Positions 1 through 9,776 of a stretch of DNA of 35,612 nt are shown here, in pieces. Source of the DNA: CBDHDN01 sp965261585 (GTDB lineage Bacteria > Pseudomonadota > Alphaproteobacteria > UBA6615); assembly GCA_965261585.1 (NCBI GenBank), contig CBDHDN010000008.1, positions 1-35,612 on the forward strand, given 5' to 3'. Both the position numbers and the translations under genes were made by a program. The notes under the pieces are model-generated. The model did no database searches and had not been told where the DNA came from. It saw only the letters and a program-made list of their open reading frames with translations. How positions within the stretch are numbered: the first letter of the stretch is position 1; each line of letters begins with the position of its first letter.

Positions 1-1
1 G

Positions 2-1198
2 CTGGCGGCCCGGTTCAGCGCCCGGCAGCCACGCACGATCGGCGCCGTCACCGGGACCAACGGCAAGACCTCGGTCGTCAGCTTCGCCCGCCAGATCTGG
101 CAGGCGCTTGGCCGCAGCGCCGCCAGCATGGGCACGCTGGGCCTGGACGCCCCCGGCTTCGCGCCGGGATCCAGCCTGACGACGCCCGACCCGGTGGCAC
201 TGCACCGCCAGCTCGCCGCGTTGGCCGAGGCCGGCGTCGACCACTTGGCGATCGAGGCTTCGTCGCACGGCCTCGATCAGTGCCGGCTCGATGGTGTCGA
301 GCTGGCCGCGGCCGCGTTCACGCACCTGAGCCGCGACCACCTCGACTACCACCGCGACATGGCCGACTACCTGGCCGCCAAGCAGCGCCTGTTCGCCACG
401 CTGCTGCCGGCGGGCGCGACGGCGGTGCTGAACGCCGACGCGCCCGAGTTCGCCCAGCTTGCCCGGATCTGCAAGAACGCCGGCCAGCGGATCCTCGGCT
501 ATGGCCGCGCCGGCGCCGATTTGCGGCTCGACGCCCAGACGCCGACGGCGGCGGGGCAGGGGCTGCGGCTCACCGTCGCCGGCACGCCGCATACCGTAAC
601 GCTGCCGCTCGTCGGCGGCTTTCAGGCGCACAACGCCCTGGCGGCGCTTGGCCTTGTCATCGCGGCGGCTGACGACGTCGACAGCGCCGCCGCCATTGCG
701 GCTCTGGGCGGGCTGTCCGGCGTGCGCGGCCGGCTGGAGCGCATCGACGGGCACCCGGCGGGCGCATCGATCTTCGTCGACTATGCACACACCCCCGATG
801 CGCTCGAGACCGTGCTGACCGCCGTGCGGCCACATGTCGGCGGCCGGCTCGTCGTCGTTTTCGGCGCCGGCGGCGACCGCGACCCCGGCAAGCGGCCATT
901 GATGGGCGCGGTCTGTACGCGCCTCGCCGACCGCGCCATCGTCACCGACGACAACCCCCGCACCGAGGACGCCGCGACGATCCGCGCCGCGATCATGGCG
1001 GCCTGCCCCGGAGCGACGGAGGTCGGTGACCGTGCCGCCGCGATCGGCGTGGGGATCAACACACTGGCCGCCGACGACGCCTTGATCATCGCCGGCAAGG
1101 GCCACGAGCCCGGTCAGATCGTCGGCGACCGGGTGCTCGACTTCGACGATGCGACGATCGCAAGCGCGGCCATCCGGGCGCTGCGTGGGCAGCCATGA
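2..1198 (+). CDS. murE: UDP-MurNAc-L-Ala-D-Glu:meso-diaminopimelate ligase MurE (5' partial)
   Basis: Cytoplasmic Mur ligase that adds meso-diaminopimelate to UDP-MurNAc-L-Ala-D-Glu using ATP. The open frame runs from the first bases of the window, so the N-terminal UDP-binding domain is cut off. The ATG at 128 is internal: the ATP-binding loop GTNGKTS (nt 53-73) lies upstream of it in the same frame. The motif DNPR in VTDDNPRTED (about nt 946-963) is the meso-DAP recognition signature, as opposed to the lysine-type enzyme. The central domain has the family EASSHGL motif and the C-terminal domain has DYAHTPD. The stop overlaps the murF start by 4 nt (ATGA), indicating translational coupling in the dcw operon. 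Identity is seen directly from motifs and context; only the missing N-terminus is unknown. Confidence 0.97.
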   Translation: MAARFSARQPRTIGAVTGTNGKTSVVSFARQIWQALGRSAASMGTLGLDAPGFAPGSSLTTPDPVALHRQLAALAEAGVDHLAIEASSHGLDQCRLDGVELAAAAFTHLSRDHLDYHRDMADYLAAKQRLFATLLPAGATAVLNADAPEFAQLARICKNAGQRILGYGRAGADLRLDAQTPTAAGQGLRLTVAGTPHTVTLPLVGGFQAHNALAALGLVIAAADDVDSAAAIAALGGLSGVRGRLERIDGHPAGASIFVDYAHTPDALETVLTAVRPHVGGRLVVVFGAGGDRDPGKRPLMGAVCTRLADRAIVTDDNPRTEDAATIRAAIMAACPGATEVGDRAAAIGVGINTLAADDALIIAGKGHEPGQIVGDRVLDFDDATIASAAIRALRGQP

Positions 1199-2631
1199 TG
1201 GCCGGCGAAATCCTGTGGACCGCAGACGAAGCCGCCCGTGTGACCGCGGGCGAGACGAACCGCGACTGGCGGGCGACGGGCGTCTCGATCGATAGCCGCA
1301 CGGTGGTCTCCGGCGATCTGTTCGTCGCCATTCGCGGCCCCAGTTTCGACGGCCACGACTTTGTCGCCGACGCGTTGGCCGCCGGCGCGGCCGCCGCGCT
1401 CGTCAGCCGCACCCCCGTCGGTGGCGCCGCCGCGGCGCCGCTGTTGGCCGTCTCCAACACCGAGGCGGCGCTCGACGCGCTGGCCCGCCACGCCCGCGAA
1501 CGCGGCCATGCGCGGGTCATCTGCGTCACCGGCAGCGTCGGCAAGACGGGCACGAAGGATGCTCTGGCGACGGCCCTTGGCGCCCTGGCCCCGACACATG
1601 CCAGCCGCGGCAACCTCAACAATCAGTGGGGCCTGCCGCTATCTCTCGCCCGCCTGCCCCGCAGCGCCGGCTATGCGGTGTTCGAGATCGGCATGAACCA
1701 TCCGGGTGAGCTTAGTCCGCTGTCGCGCCTGGCCCGACCCCATGTCGGTATCATCACGACGATCCACGCGGTGCACCTCGAGTTCTTCGAAAGCGTCGCC
1801 GCGATCGCCGACGCCAAGGCCGAGCTGTTCGCCGGCATGGGTCCCGACGGCACCGCCGTGTTGAACCGGGACAACGCCTACTTCGCGCCCCTGGCCTATG
1901 CGGCGGAGGCCGCCGGAGTCGGCCGCGTGATTGGCTTCGGTGCCCACCTCGGTGCCGACGCCCGGCTCGTCAGCTACACTCCGGACGCAGCCGGCGGCAC
2001 GGTCGTCGCCGCCATCCGCGGCCGCGAGGTGACCTACCGTCTGGCCATGCCGGGCCGGCACTGGGCGATCAACAGCCTCGCCGTGCTGGCCGCGGTCGAC
2101 GCCCTGGACACCGACATCGACCGCGCCGCCGCGGCGCTGGCCGGGCTGACGCAGCCGAAAGGCCGCGGCACTCGGCAAGCGGTAGCGCTGCCGGGCGGCG
2201 GCACGATCACGCTGATCGACGACAGCTACAACGCCAGCCCGGCTTCGATGCGCGCGGCCTTCGACGTGCTGGCGACGGTCGCGCCGGGCCGCGGCGGCCG
2301 CCGGCTCGCCGTGCTCGGCGAAATGCTCGAGCTGGGCAGCGCCAGCCGGGCCATGCATGCCGCGCTGGCGCGCGACCTGGCAGCCGCCGGCGTCGACCTC
2401 GTGTTCTGTGCCGGCGAGCACATGGCGGCGCTGCATCGCGCGCTGCCCCAGGCGATGCGCGGCGGCGAAGCCGCCTCTGCCCGAGCGTTGACGCCGCAGG
2501 TCATCGCCGCGATCAAGGCCAACGACATCGTCCTCGTCAAGGGCTCGGCGGGCAGCGGCATGAGCACGCTCGTCGAAGCGCTATGCGCCGATCCGCTGCC
2601 GGCGCGGCCGCGCGCGGCCAACGGGGAGTAA
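1195..2631 (+). CDS. murF: UDP-MurNAc-tripeptide:D-Ala-D-Ala ligase MurF
   Basis: Adds D-alanyl-D-alanine to UDP-MurNAc-tripeptide, the last cytoplasmic step before lipid I. The protein has 478 residues, normal for the family. The N-terminal substrate domain includes DSRTV at about residues 33-37. The P-loop TGSVGKTGTK is at about 112-121 (the GKTG form rather than GKTT), followed by NNQWGLPLSL and the FEIGMNHPGE motif that coordinates the catalytic metal. The C-terminal domain carries DDSYNASPASM. The start ATG overlaps the murE stop (ATGA); a second ATG follows at once (MMAGE), so initiation could shift by one codon. mraY starts 7 nt after the stop. Confidence 0.97.
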   Translation: MMAGEILWTADEAARVTAGETNRDWRATGVSIDSRTVVSGDLFVAIRGPSFDGHDFVADALAAGAAAALVSRTPVGGAAAAPLLAVSNTEAALDALARHARERGHARVICVTGSVGKTGTKDALATALGALAPTHASRGNLNNQWGLPLSLARLPRSAGYAVFEIGMNHPGELSPLSRLARPHVGIITTIHAVHLEFFESVAAIADAKAELFAGMGPDGTAVLNRDNAYFAPLAYAAEAAGVGRVIGFGAHLGADARLVSYTPDAAGGTVVAAIRGREVTYRLAMPGRHWAINSLAVLAAVDALDTDIDRAAAALAGLTQPKGRGTRQAVALPGGGTITLIDDSYNASPASMRAAFDVLATVAPGRGGRRLAVLGEMLELGSASRAMHAALARDLAAAGVDLVFCAGEHMAALHRALPQAMRGGEAASARALTPQVIAAIKANDIVLVKGSAGSGMSTLVEALCADPLPARPRAANGE

Positions 2632-2638
2632 GGGCGTC

Positions 2639-3724
2639 ATGCTGTTCAATCTGCTCGCACCCCTGTCCGAGGAATTCATCCTCTTCAACCTGTTCCGCTT
2701 TCTGACGTTCCGGTCGGGCGGGGCGGTGATGACCGGCCTCCTGGTCAGCTTCCTGCTCGGGCCGCCGGTCATCAAGTGGCTGCGCAAGAAACAACCGACC
2801 GGCCAGCCGATCCGCGCCGACGGCCCGGCCGGCCACTTCGCCAAGGCCGGCACACCCACCATGGGCGGCTTCCTGATCCTGCTGGCGGTGATCATCAGTA
2901 CGCTGCTGTGGGCAGATCTGCGCAACGGCTTCGTCTGGTCAGTCCTGCTGATCACGATCGGCTTCGGCGCCATCGGCTTCGCCGACGACTATGCGAAGCT
3001 GACACGGAAGGATTCGAAGGGGCTGCCCGCCCGGCTGAAGTTCGGGCTGCAGATCCTGGTCGCCACCGGGGCGACGATCTGGATCATGCAGCTGACCCGG
3101 GCGCCGCTGGATTCGAGCATCGCCCTGCCGTTCGCCAAGAACCTGCTGCTCGACCTCGGCATATTCTTCATTCCGGTCGCCGTCTTCGTGATGGTCGGCG
3201 CGTCGAACGCCGTCAACCTGACGGACGGCCTGGACGGCCTGGCCATCGTGCCGGTGATGATCGTGGCCGGCTGCTTCGGCCTGATCGCCTGGCTGGTCGG
3301 CAACACGGTGTTCTCCAACTACCTGCTGATCAACTACGTGCCCGGCACGGGCGAGCTGACCGTGTTCTGCGGCGCCCTGTTCGGTGCCGGCCTCGGCTTC
3401 CTCTGGTACAACGCGCCGCCCGCCATGGTGTTCATGGGCGATACCGGCTCGCTGTCGATGGGCGGCGCGCTGGGCGGCGTCAGCATCATCACCAAGCACG
3501 AGCTCGTGCTGGTCATCATCGGCGGCCTGTTCGTGCTCGAGACCGCCTCGGTGATCGTGCAGGTCGTCTCGTTCAAGCTGACGGGTCGCCGGGTCTTCCG
3601 CATGGCGCCGCTGCACCATCACTTCGAGCAGAAGGGCTGGGCTGAATCGACGATCGTGATCCGCTTCTGGATCATCGCGACCGTGCTCGCCCTGATCGGC
3701 ATGTCGACGTTGAAGCTCAGGTGA
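2639..3724 (+). CDS. mraY: Phospho-MurNAc-pentapeptide transferase MraY
   Basis: Inner-membrane enzyme that transfers phospho-MurNAc-pentapeptide to undecaprenyl phosphate, giving lipid I. The 361-residue product has the expected series of about ten hydrophobic segments. Conserved catalytic features are visible: the Asp pair in FADDYAK (D116, D117), NAVNLTDGLDGLA with D196 and D199, MGDTGSLSMGG with the catalytic Asp at about 268, and the HHH motif in APLHHHFEQKGW (H326-H328). It sits between the soluble ligases that make its substrate and murD, with its stop overlapping the murD GTG start by 4 nt. Confidence 0.98.
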   Translation: MLFNLLAPLSEEFILFNLFRFLTFRSGGAVMTGLLVSFLLGPPVIKWLRKKQPTGQPIRADGPAGHFAKAGTPTMGGFLILLAVIISTLLWADLRNGFVWSVLLITIGFGAIGFADDYAKLTRKDSKGLPARLKFGLQILVATGATIWIMQLTRAPLDSSIALPFAKNLLLDLGIFFIPVAVFVMVGASNAVNLTDGLDGLAIVPVMIVAGCFGLIAWLVGNTVFSNYLLINYVPGTGELTVFCGALFGAGLGFLWYNAPPAMVFMGDTGSLSMGGALGGVSIITKHELVLVIIGGLFVLETASVIVQVVSFKLTGRRVFRMAPLHHHFEQKGWAESTIVIRFWIIATVLALIGMSTLKLR

Positions 3725-5151
3725 CGGGCGTGAGCGCGCGAACTGACCTCTCCAACTATGCCACGACGCCGATCGCCGTGATGGGCCTCGGCAAGTCCGG
3801 CATGACCGCGGCTACGGTGCTGGCCGAGGCCGGTGCCGATGTCTGGGCCTGGGACGACGCGCCGGCGCGGCGGGCCGACGCCGTCGCCGCCGGCCTCCGT
3901 GTCGTCGACCTGCATGGGGCCGATCTGGCCGCCGCGGCGGCGATCGTCTGGAGCCCCGGGATACCCCACACACTCCCCGAGCCCCATCCGGTCGCCGAGC
4001 GCGCCCGGGCCTGCGGCACCGAGCTCGTCTGCGACGTCGAGCTGTTGTATCGGGCGCAACGCGAGGCTTGCTACATCGGCGTCACCGGCACGAACGGCAA
4101 GTCCACGACGACGGCACTGATCGGCCACATTCTGGCCGCCGCCGACCGGCCGCTTGCCGTCGGCGGCAACCTCGGCACGCCGGCCCTGGCGCTCGCGCCG
4201 CTGACCACCGACGGCATCTACGTGCTGGAGCTGTCGTCCTATCAGCTGGAACTGCTGCCGACGGCCGTGTTCGACGTTGCCGTATTGCTCAACGTTACGG
4301 CCGACCATCTGGAGCGCCACGGCGGCCTCGACGGCTACGCCGCCGCCAAGGCCCGGATCTTCCGGGGCCAGCAGCGGCCGCAGACCGCGATCGTCGGCGT
4401 CGACGATGGGCCGAGCCGGCGCGTCTTCGAGCAGCTCGCCGCGGCCGGTAAGCAAGTCGTCGTGCCGATCTCCACCGACCGCTCGGCGGTTGGTGGTGTC
4501 TATGTCGATGACGGACGGCTGATCGACGCGACCGGCGACGGCGCCGTCGTCTTCGCCAACCTGGCCGACCTGACGACCCTGCCGGGCCAGCACAATGCCC
4601 AGAACGCTGCCGCCGCCACGGCGGCAGTGGGCGCCGTCACCGAGCTGTCCCGCGCTGCCATCGCCGGACGGCTGGCCGACTATCCCGGCCTGCCGCATCG
4701 TCAAGAGCTGGTCGATCGCGTCGACGGCGTGCTGTTCGTCAACGACAGCAAGGCGACGAACGCCGACGCCGCGGCACGGGCGCTCGCCTGCTACGACGCC
4801 GTTTACTGGATCGCCGGCGGCCGGCCGAAGGCAGATGGTCTGGCGGCGGTCACGCCCTATCTGGCACGCATCCGCCACGCCTTCCTGATCGGCGAGGCGG
4901 CGGCGCAATTCGCCGACGAGCTCGGCGCCCGCGTAGCGTCATCGCAATGCGGCGACCTGTCGACCGCCGTCAGCCAGGCGAGCGCCATGGCCCGGGCCGC
5001 GGCGGGCACGCCGGGCGTCGTCCTGCTGTCGCCGGCCGGCGCGTCGTTCGACCAGTTCGCAAACTTCGAGGCGCGCGGCGATGCGTTTCGCGGCGCCGTC
5101 GCGGCGCTGCCGGGACGCCACGGCGACCCGCTGGGAAGTCCGGCGGCATGA
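3721..5151 (+). CDS. murD: UDP-MurNAc-L-alanine:D-glutamate ligase MurD
   Basis: Cytoplasmic ligase that adds D-glutamate to UDP-MurNAc-L-alanine. The 476-residue protein has a Rossmann-like N-terminal domain (GLGKSGM at about 22-28), the P-loop TGTNGKSTT at about 122-130, the ELSSYQLE motif, and a C-terminal domain with NDSKATNADA. The start is taken as GTG because it forms a GTGA overlap with the mraY stop, matching the coupling at neighbouring junctions; an in-frame GTG nine bases later is an alternative. The stop overlaps the ftsW start (ATGA). Confidence 0.97.
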   Translation: MTGVSARTDLSNYATTPIAVMGLGKSGMTAATVLAEAGADVWAWDDAPARRADAVAAGLRVVDLHGADLAAAAAIVWSPGIPHTLPEPHPVAERARACGTELVCDVELLYRAQREACYIGVTGTNGKSTTTALIGHILAAADRPLAVGGNLGTPALALAPLTTDGIYVLELSSYQLELLPTAVFDVAVLLNVTADHLERHGGLDGYAAAKARIFRGQQRPQTAIVGVDDGPSRRVFEQLAAAGKQVVVPISTDRSAVGGVYVDDGRLIDATGDGAVVFANLADLTTLPGQHNAQNAAAATAAVGAVTELSRAAIAGRLADYPGLPHRQELVDRVDGVLFVNDSKATNADAAARALACYDAVYWIAGGRPKADGLAAVTPYLARIRHAFLIGEAAAQFADELGARVASSQCGDLSTAVSQASAMARAAAGTPGVVLLSPAGASFDQFANFEARGDAFRGAVAALPGRHGDPLGSPAA

Positions 5152-6269
5152 CGTTCTCGCGCACCGACACGTCCGTGCTTGGCCGCTGGTGGTGGACGAT
5201 CGACCGCTGGGCCCTGGCCGGCCTGATGGCGCTGATCGGCTGCGGCATCGTGCTAGCGCTGGCGGCGAGCCCGCCGGCGGCCGAGCGCATCGGCCTCGAC
5301 GCCATGTATTTCGTCAAGCGCCACCTGCTGATACTGCCGGCGGCGCTGCTGTTGATCTTCACGCTGTCGCTGCTGACGCCGGTGCAGGTACGCCGTCTGG
5401 CCGTGCTTGGCTTCGCCGGCGGCCTGGTCCTGCTGGTGGCGACACTGGTCGTCGGCGTCGAGATCAACGGCGCCCAGCGCTGGCTCAACATCGCCGGCTT
5501 CTCGCTGCAGCCATCGGAGTTCATCAAGCCGACGTTCGCCATCGTCACGGCGTGGCTGTTGGCCGCCCAGGCCCGCGACGAGCGCTTCCCGGCCCGCCGA
5601 ATCTCGATCGCCCTGCTGGCGCTCGTGCTGGCCCTGCTGCTGGCGCAGCCGGACCTGGGCCAGGCGGTGATGGTGACGGCGGTCTGGCTGGCCCAGCTGT
5701 TTCTCGCCGGCCTATCGATGTGGCTGGTCGCCGTCCTGGCACTGCTCGGCATCGCCGGCCTGGCCGGCGCCTATGTGGTCTTCCCCCATGTCGCCAGCCG
5801 GATCGACCGGTTCCTCGATCCGAGCGCCGGCGACACCTACCAGATCGGCCGCAGCCTCAAGGCGTTCACCGACGGCGGTCTGTTCGGCCGCGGCCCCGGC
5901 CAGGGCCAGGTCAAGTTCCAGCTGCCCGACGCCCACGCCGACTTCGTGTTCGCGGTCGCGGGCGAGGAATTCGGGCTGTTCGTCACTCTGATTATCGTCG
6001 CGCTGTTCGCCGCCGTCGTGTTGCGCGGCTTCACCCGGGCGTTTCAGGAACAGAATCTGTTTGTCCTGCTGGCGGTCGCCGGGCTGCTCATCCAGTTCGG
6101 CCTGCAGGCCCTGATCAACATGGGGTCGAGCCTGAGCCTGATCCCGACCAAGGGCATCACCCTGCCGTTCATCAGCTATGGCGGCTCGTCGCTGCTGGCG
6201 ATCGGCATGGCGATGGGCATGGCGCTGGCCCTCACGCGGCGGCGCGTCGGCGCCGGAGAGGCCGGATGA
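5148..6269 (+). CDS. ftsW: Septal peptidoglycan glycosyltransferase FtsW (SEDS family)
   Basis: Polytopic SEDS protein that polymerises septal glycan from lipid II with its partner FtsI. The start at 5148 gives 373 residues and an ATGA overlap with murD; the open frame continues upstream, but that part is only the shadow of murD. A charged, tryptophan-rich N-terminus (LGRWWWTIDRW) is followed by about ten hydrophobic segments. SEDS hallmarks are GAQRWLNIAGFSLQPSEFIK (about 108-127), DAHADFVFAVAGEE in the large periplasmic loop, and NMGSSL...KGITLPFISYGGSS near the C-terminus. It could be confused with RodA, but its place between murD and murG is the usual one for FtsW. Confidence 0.96.
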   Translation: MTFSRTDTSVLGRWWWTIDRWALAGLMALIGCGIVLALAASPPAAERIGLDAMYFVKRHLLILPAALLLIFTLSLLTPVQVRRLAVLGFAGGLVLLVATLVVGVEINGAQRWLNIAGFSLQPSEFIKPTFAIVTAWLLAAQARDERFPARRISIALLALVLALLLAQPDLGQAVMVTAVWLAQLFLAGLSMWLVAVLALLGIAGLAGAYVVFPHVASRIDRFLDPSAGDTYQIGRSLKAFTDGGLFGRGPGQGQVKFQLPDAHADFVFAVAGEEFGLFVTLIIVALFAAVVLRGFTRAFQEQNLFVLLAVAGLLIQFGLQALINMGSSLSLIPTKGITLPFISYGGSSLLAIGMAMGMALALTRRRVGAGEAG

Positions 6270-7414
6270 ACGCGCCCCGCACGGCCGTGCTGATCGCCGC
6301 CGGCGGCACCGGCGGCCATGTGTTCCCGGCGCTGGCCCTGGCCGCCAGCCTGCATGACCGTGGCCGCATGGCCGCGCTCGTGACCGATGCGCGCGGCGCG
6401 GCCCAGCAGCAGCTGCGCACCGCCCCGGCGCTGGACGTGTTCACGGTGCGCGCCGGGCGCATTGGTCGCAGCCCATTGCGGGCGCTCGCCGGCGCGACCG
6501 GGATGGCCGCCGGCCTCATCGAGGCCCGCGCGCTCGTGCGCCGGCTGCGGCCCGCCGTTGCCATCGGCTTCGGCGGCTATCCGTCGGTGCCGCCGATGCT
6601 GGCCGCCGCTTGGGCCGGCGTGCCCACCGTCATCCACGAACAGAACGCGCTGCTCGGCCGCGCCAACCGCCTGCTGGCGCCGCGGGCGCGCCAGATCGCC
6701 TTGTCCTTCCAGCCGACCGAGCGCCTGCGCGCCGCCGACGAGGGCCGCGCCACGCTGGTCGGCAACCCGGTCCGCCGCGACGTCATCGCCATTGCCGGCG
6801 AGCCCTACGAGCCGCCGGCCGGCGCCGCGCCGGTGCGCTTGCTGGTCATCGGTGGCAGTCAGGGCGCGAACGTTTTCGCAACGCTGGTGCCGGCCGCGAT
6901 CGCGACGCTGCCGGACGAGTTGCAGCGCCGATTCCAGGTGGCTCAGCAGTGCCGCCCGGAGGAAATGGAGTGCGCCCGCGCCGCCTATGGCGGCACCGAC
7001 GCAACGGCCGAGCTGGCGACGTTCTTCGATGACGTGCCGCGCCGCCTGAGCGACAGCCACCTGGTCATCAGCCGGGCTGGCGCATCTTCGGTTGCGGAGC
7101 TGACGGCGGCCGGCCGGCCGGCCGTGCTCGTGCCCTATCCCAGCGCCGCCGACGACCATCAGACGGCCAACGCCCGGGCCATCGCCGCCGTCGGCGCCGC
7201 CTGGGTCGAGCCGCAGGCGGCGCTGACACCGGCGCGCCTGGGCGAACACCTGCACGCGCTCGCAACCAGGCCCGCGGCACTGGCCGACGCGGCGGCCGCG
7301 GCCCGTGCGGCCGGCCATCGCGAGGCCGCAGAGGGTTTGGCCGACCTGATCGAGAGGCTGCTCCCAGCGAACGGGCCCGCCGCCGACCGCTCCATACCGG
7401 AGGCCGCGGAATGA
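6266..7414 (+). CDS. murG: UDP-GlcNAc:lipid I GlcNAc transferase MurG
   Basis: Peripheral inner-membrane glycosyltransferase (GT28) that converts lipid I to lipid II. The start at 6266, overlapping the ftsW stop, gives 382 residues. The N-terminal domain has the glycine-rich loop GGTGGH (13-18), GFGGYPSVPP, and HEQNALLGRANR at about 124-135. The C-terminal UDP-GlcNAc domain carries GGSQGA and ISRAGASSVAEL, followed by PYPSAADDHQTANA. It completes the set of lipid II enzymes in the operon. The C-terminus is alanine-rich and runs slightly longer than in enteric MurG. The stop overlaps the murC start. Confidence 0.97.
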   Translation: MNAPRTAVLIAAGGTGGHVFPALALAASLHDRGRMAALVTDARGAAQQQLRTAPALDVFTVRAGRIGRSPLRALAGATGMAAGLIEARALVRRLRPAVAIGFGGYPSVPPMLAAAWAGVPTVIHEQNALLGRANRLLAPRARQIALSFQPTERLRAADEGRATLVGNPVRRDVIAIAGEPYEPPAGAAPVRLLVIGGSQGANVFATLVPAAIATLPDELQRRFQVAQQCRPEEMECARAAYGGTDATAELATFFDDVPRRLSDSHLVISRAGASSVAELTAAGRPAVLVPYPSAADDHQTANARAIAAVGAAWVEPQAALTPARLGEHLHALATRPAALADAAAAARAAGHREAAEGLADLIERLLPANGPAADRSIPEAAE

Positions 7415-8841
7415 GGGCGCTTCCCCTGGATATCGGCGTCATCCACTTCGTCGGCATCGGCGGCATCGGCATGAGCGGCATCGCCGAGACGCTGCACGAG
7501 CTCGGCTACCAGGTGCAGGGCAGCGACATCGCCGAGAGCGCCAACGTGCGCCGGCTGCGCACCAAGGGCATCGCGGTCGAGGTCGGGCATCGGCCCGAGA
7601 ACGTTGCCACGGCCTCGGTCGTCGTCGTGTCCTCGGCCGTGAAGACCGACAACCCCGAGGTCGCGGCGGCCCGCGCACACCTCGTGCCCGTCGTCCGCCG
7701 GGCCGAGATGCTGGGCGAGTTGATGCGCCTGAAATGGTCGATCGCCGTCGGCGGCACCCACGGCAAGACGACGACGACGTCGCTCGTCGCGGCGCTGCTT
7801 GACGGCGCCGGTTTCGATCCGACGGTGATCAACGGCGGCATCATCAACGCCTACGGCACGAACGCCCGGCTCGGCCAGGGCGACTGGATGGTCGTCGAGG
7901 CCGACGAGTCCGACGGCACGTTCGTGCGGCTGCCGGCAACGATCGCGGTCGTCACGAACATCGACCCCGAGCATATGGACTTCTACGGCAGCTTCGATGC
8001 CATCCGCGACGCCTTCGCGACGTTCGTCGCCAACGTCCCGTTCTATGGCTTCGCCGCAATGTGCATCGACCATCCGGAAGTGCAGGCGCTGATCCCGCGC
8101 CTGTCCGACCGCCGGATCATCGCCTATGGCCTGAGCCCGCAGGCCGACGTGCGCGGCCTCGACATCAACACCGAGCATGGCGGCACCCGCTTCGCCATCG
8201 AAATCACCGACCGCGGCACCGGCAAGACCCGCCGGATGGAGAACTTCCGGCTGCCGATGCTCGGCACCCACAACGTTCAGAATGCCCTGGCGGCCATTGC
8301 GGTCGCCGCCGAGATGGGCATGAGCGAAGACACCATGCGGCGCGCCCTGGCCGGTTTCGCCGGCGTCAAGCGCCGCTTCACCAATGTCGGCGAGGTCGGC
8401 GGCATCACCGTCGTCGACGATTACGGCCACCATCCGGTGGAGATCGCAGCGGTGTTGGAGGCGGCGCGTGCCGCCGCCTCGGGCCGTGTCATCGCGGTCT
8501 TCCAGCCGCATCGCTACAGCCGTGTCGCCAGCCTCATGGAGGAGTTCTGTACCTGCTTCAACGATGCCGACACGGTCATCGTTGCCGACATCTACCCGGC
8601 CGGCGAGAGCCCGATCGAGGGGGTGGACCGCGAAGCGTTGGTGCAGGGGCTGCGCGCCCATGGCCACCGCGACGTGCGTCCACTCCCCTCACCCGGCGAC
8701 CTGTCGGGGCTCGTCGCCATCACCGCGGCGCCGGGCGACCTCGTCGTCTGCCTCGGCGCCGGCAACATCACGAACTGGGCACAGGCGCTGCCGGGCGAGT
8801 TGGCGGCCCTGTTTGACCGTCACACGGGGACGGAGTCATGA
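7411..8841 (+). CDS. murC: UDP-MurNAc:L-alanine ligase MurC
   Basis: First Mur ligase, adding L-alanine to UDP-MurNAc. The 476-residue sequence has all three domains: N-terminal HFVGIGGIGMSGIAE (about 12-26), the ATP loop GGTHGKTTTT (114-123), the central motifs EADESDGTF and NIDPEHMDFYG, HNVQNALAA at the domain boundary, and C-terminal DDYGHHPVEI and QPHRYSR. The ATG start overlaps the murG stop and the stop overlaps the murB start, both as ATGA, so translation is probably coupled through murG-murC-murB. Confidence 0.98.
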   Translation: MRALPLDIGVIHFVGIGGIGMSGIAETLHELGYQVQGSDIAESANVRRLRTKGIAVEVGHRPENVATASVVVVSSAVKTDNPEVAAARAHLVPVVRRAEMLGELMRLKWSIAVGGTHGKTTTTSLVAALLDGAGFDPTVINGGIINAYGTNARLGQGDWMVVEADESDGTFVRLPATIAVVTNIDPEHMDFYGSFDAIRDAFATFVANVPFYGFAAMCIDHPEVQALIPRLSDRRIIAYGLSPQADVRGLDINTEHGGTRFAIEITDRGTGKTRRMENFRLPMLGTHNVQNALAAIAVAAEMGMSEDTMRRALAGFAGVKRRFTNVGEVGGITVVDDYGHHPVEIAAVLEAARAAASGRVIAVFQPHRYSRVASLMEEFCTCFNDADTVIVADIYPAGESPIEGVDREALVQGLRAHGHRDVRPLPSPGDLSGLVAITAAPGDLVVCLGAGNITNWAQALPGELAALFDRHTGTES

Positions 8842-9776
8842 ACATGATTGCCACCAACGCCCGCTGTCACCTCATCGACCGGCTGCCGCAGGTGCGCGGC
8901 CGCTATACCGAGCGGGCGCCGCTTGCCGGCGTGACCTGGTTCCGTGTCGGCGGCCCGGCCGACGTGTTGTACCGCCCGGCCGACGCCGAAGACCTGCGGC
9001 AATTCCTTGCGGAAAAGCCGGTGGACGTGCCCGTCACGCTGATCGGCGTCGGCTCGAACCTGCTGGTGCGCGACGGCGGGCTGCGCGGCGTGGTGATCCG
9101 GCTCGGCCGTGCGTTCGCCGGCATCTCGGTCGACGGCGTCGATGTCACGGCCGGCGCCATGGCGCTCGACTACAACGTCGCGCTGACCTGCCGCGATGCC
9201 GGCGTCACCGGCTTCGAGTTCCTCGCCGGCGTCCCCGGCACGATCGGTGGCGGCCTGCGCATGAACGCCGGCGCCTATGGCCGCGAGCTCAAAGATGTCG
9301 TCGTGTCCGTCAGCGTACTGGAGGCCGATGGTACGCCGCACACGCTGGGCCCGGCCGAGTGGGCGCCGCGCTACCGCGGCTGCGGCGTCCCGGCCGACTG
9401 GATCTTCACCGGCACGGTCCTGCGCGGAGTCCGCGGCGCCATCGAAGAGATCGCCCGCGGCATTTCCTACGTCCAGGCCGCGCGCAGCGACAGTCAGCCA
9501 ATCCGCAGCCGCACCGGCGGCAGCACCTTCAAGAACCCGCCGAACCGCAAGGCGTGGGAGCTGATCGAGGCAGCCGGCTGCCGCGGCCTCGCCTGCGGCG
9601 GCGCAATGGTCTCCCAGAAGCACTGCAACTTCCTGATCAACACCGGCAACGCAACGGCGGCGGAGATCGAGGCCTTGGGCGAAGAGGTACGCTGGCGCGT
9701 CCGCGAAACCAGCGGTGTCGAGCTGGAGTGGGAGATCAAACAGATCGGCGAGCCGGCGGCGGACACACATGGCTAG
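8838..9776 (+). CDS. murB: UDP-N-acetylenolpyruvoylglucosamine reductase MurB
   Basis: FAD- and NADPH-dependent reductase that turns UDP-GlcNAc-enolpyruvate into UDP-MurNAc. The 312-residue protein shows FAD-binding motifs VGGPADV and GVGSNLLVRDGG (about 70-81), FLAGVPGTIGGGLRMNAGAYG, and RTGGSTFKNP, where S229 matches the serine that protonates the enol intermediate. SQKHCNFLINTGNATAAEI is the C-terminal family motif. The start overlaps murC (ATGA); the stop overlaps the ddl start by 8 nt. Confidence 0.97.
   Translation: MNMIATNARCHLIDRLPQVRGRYTERAPLAGVTWFRVGGPADVLYRPADAEDLRQFLAEKPVDVPVTLIGVGSNLLVRDGGLRGVVIRLGRAFAGISVDGVDVTAGAMALDYNVALTCRDAGVTGFEFLAGVPGTIGGGLRMNAGAYGRELKDVVVSVSVLEADGTPHTLGPAEWAPRYRGCGVPADWIFTGTVLRGVRGAIEEIARGISYVQAARSDSQPIRSRTGGSTFKNPPNRKAWELIEAAGCRGLACGGAMVSQKHCNFLINTGNATAAEIEALGEEVRWRVRETSGVELEWEIKQIGEPAADTHG

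Noticed and set aside
3619..4908. Minus-strand open frame opposite murD
   Set aside because: Shadow frame; murD motifs are complete on the plus strand.
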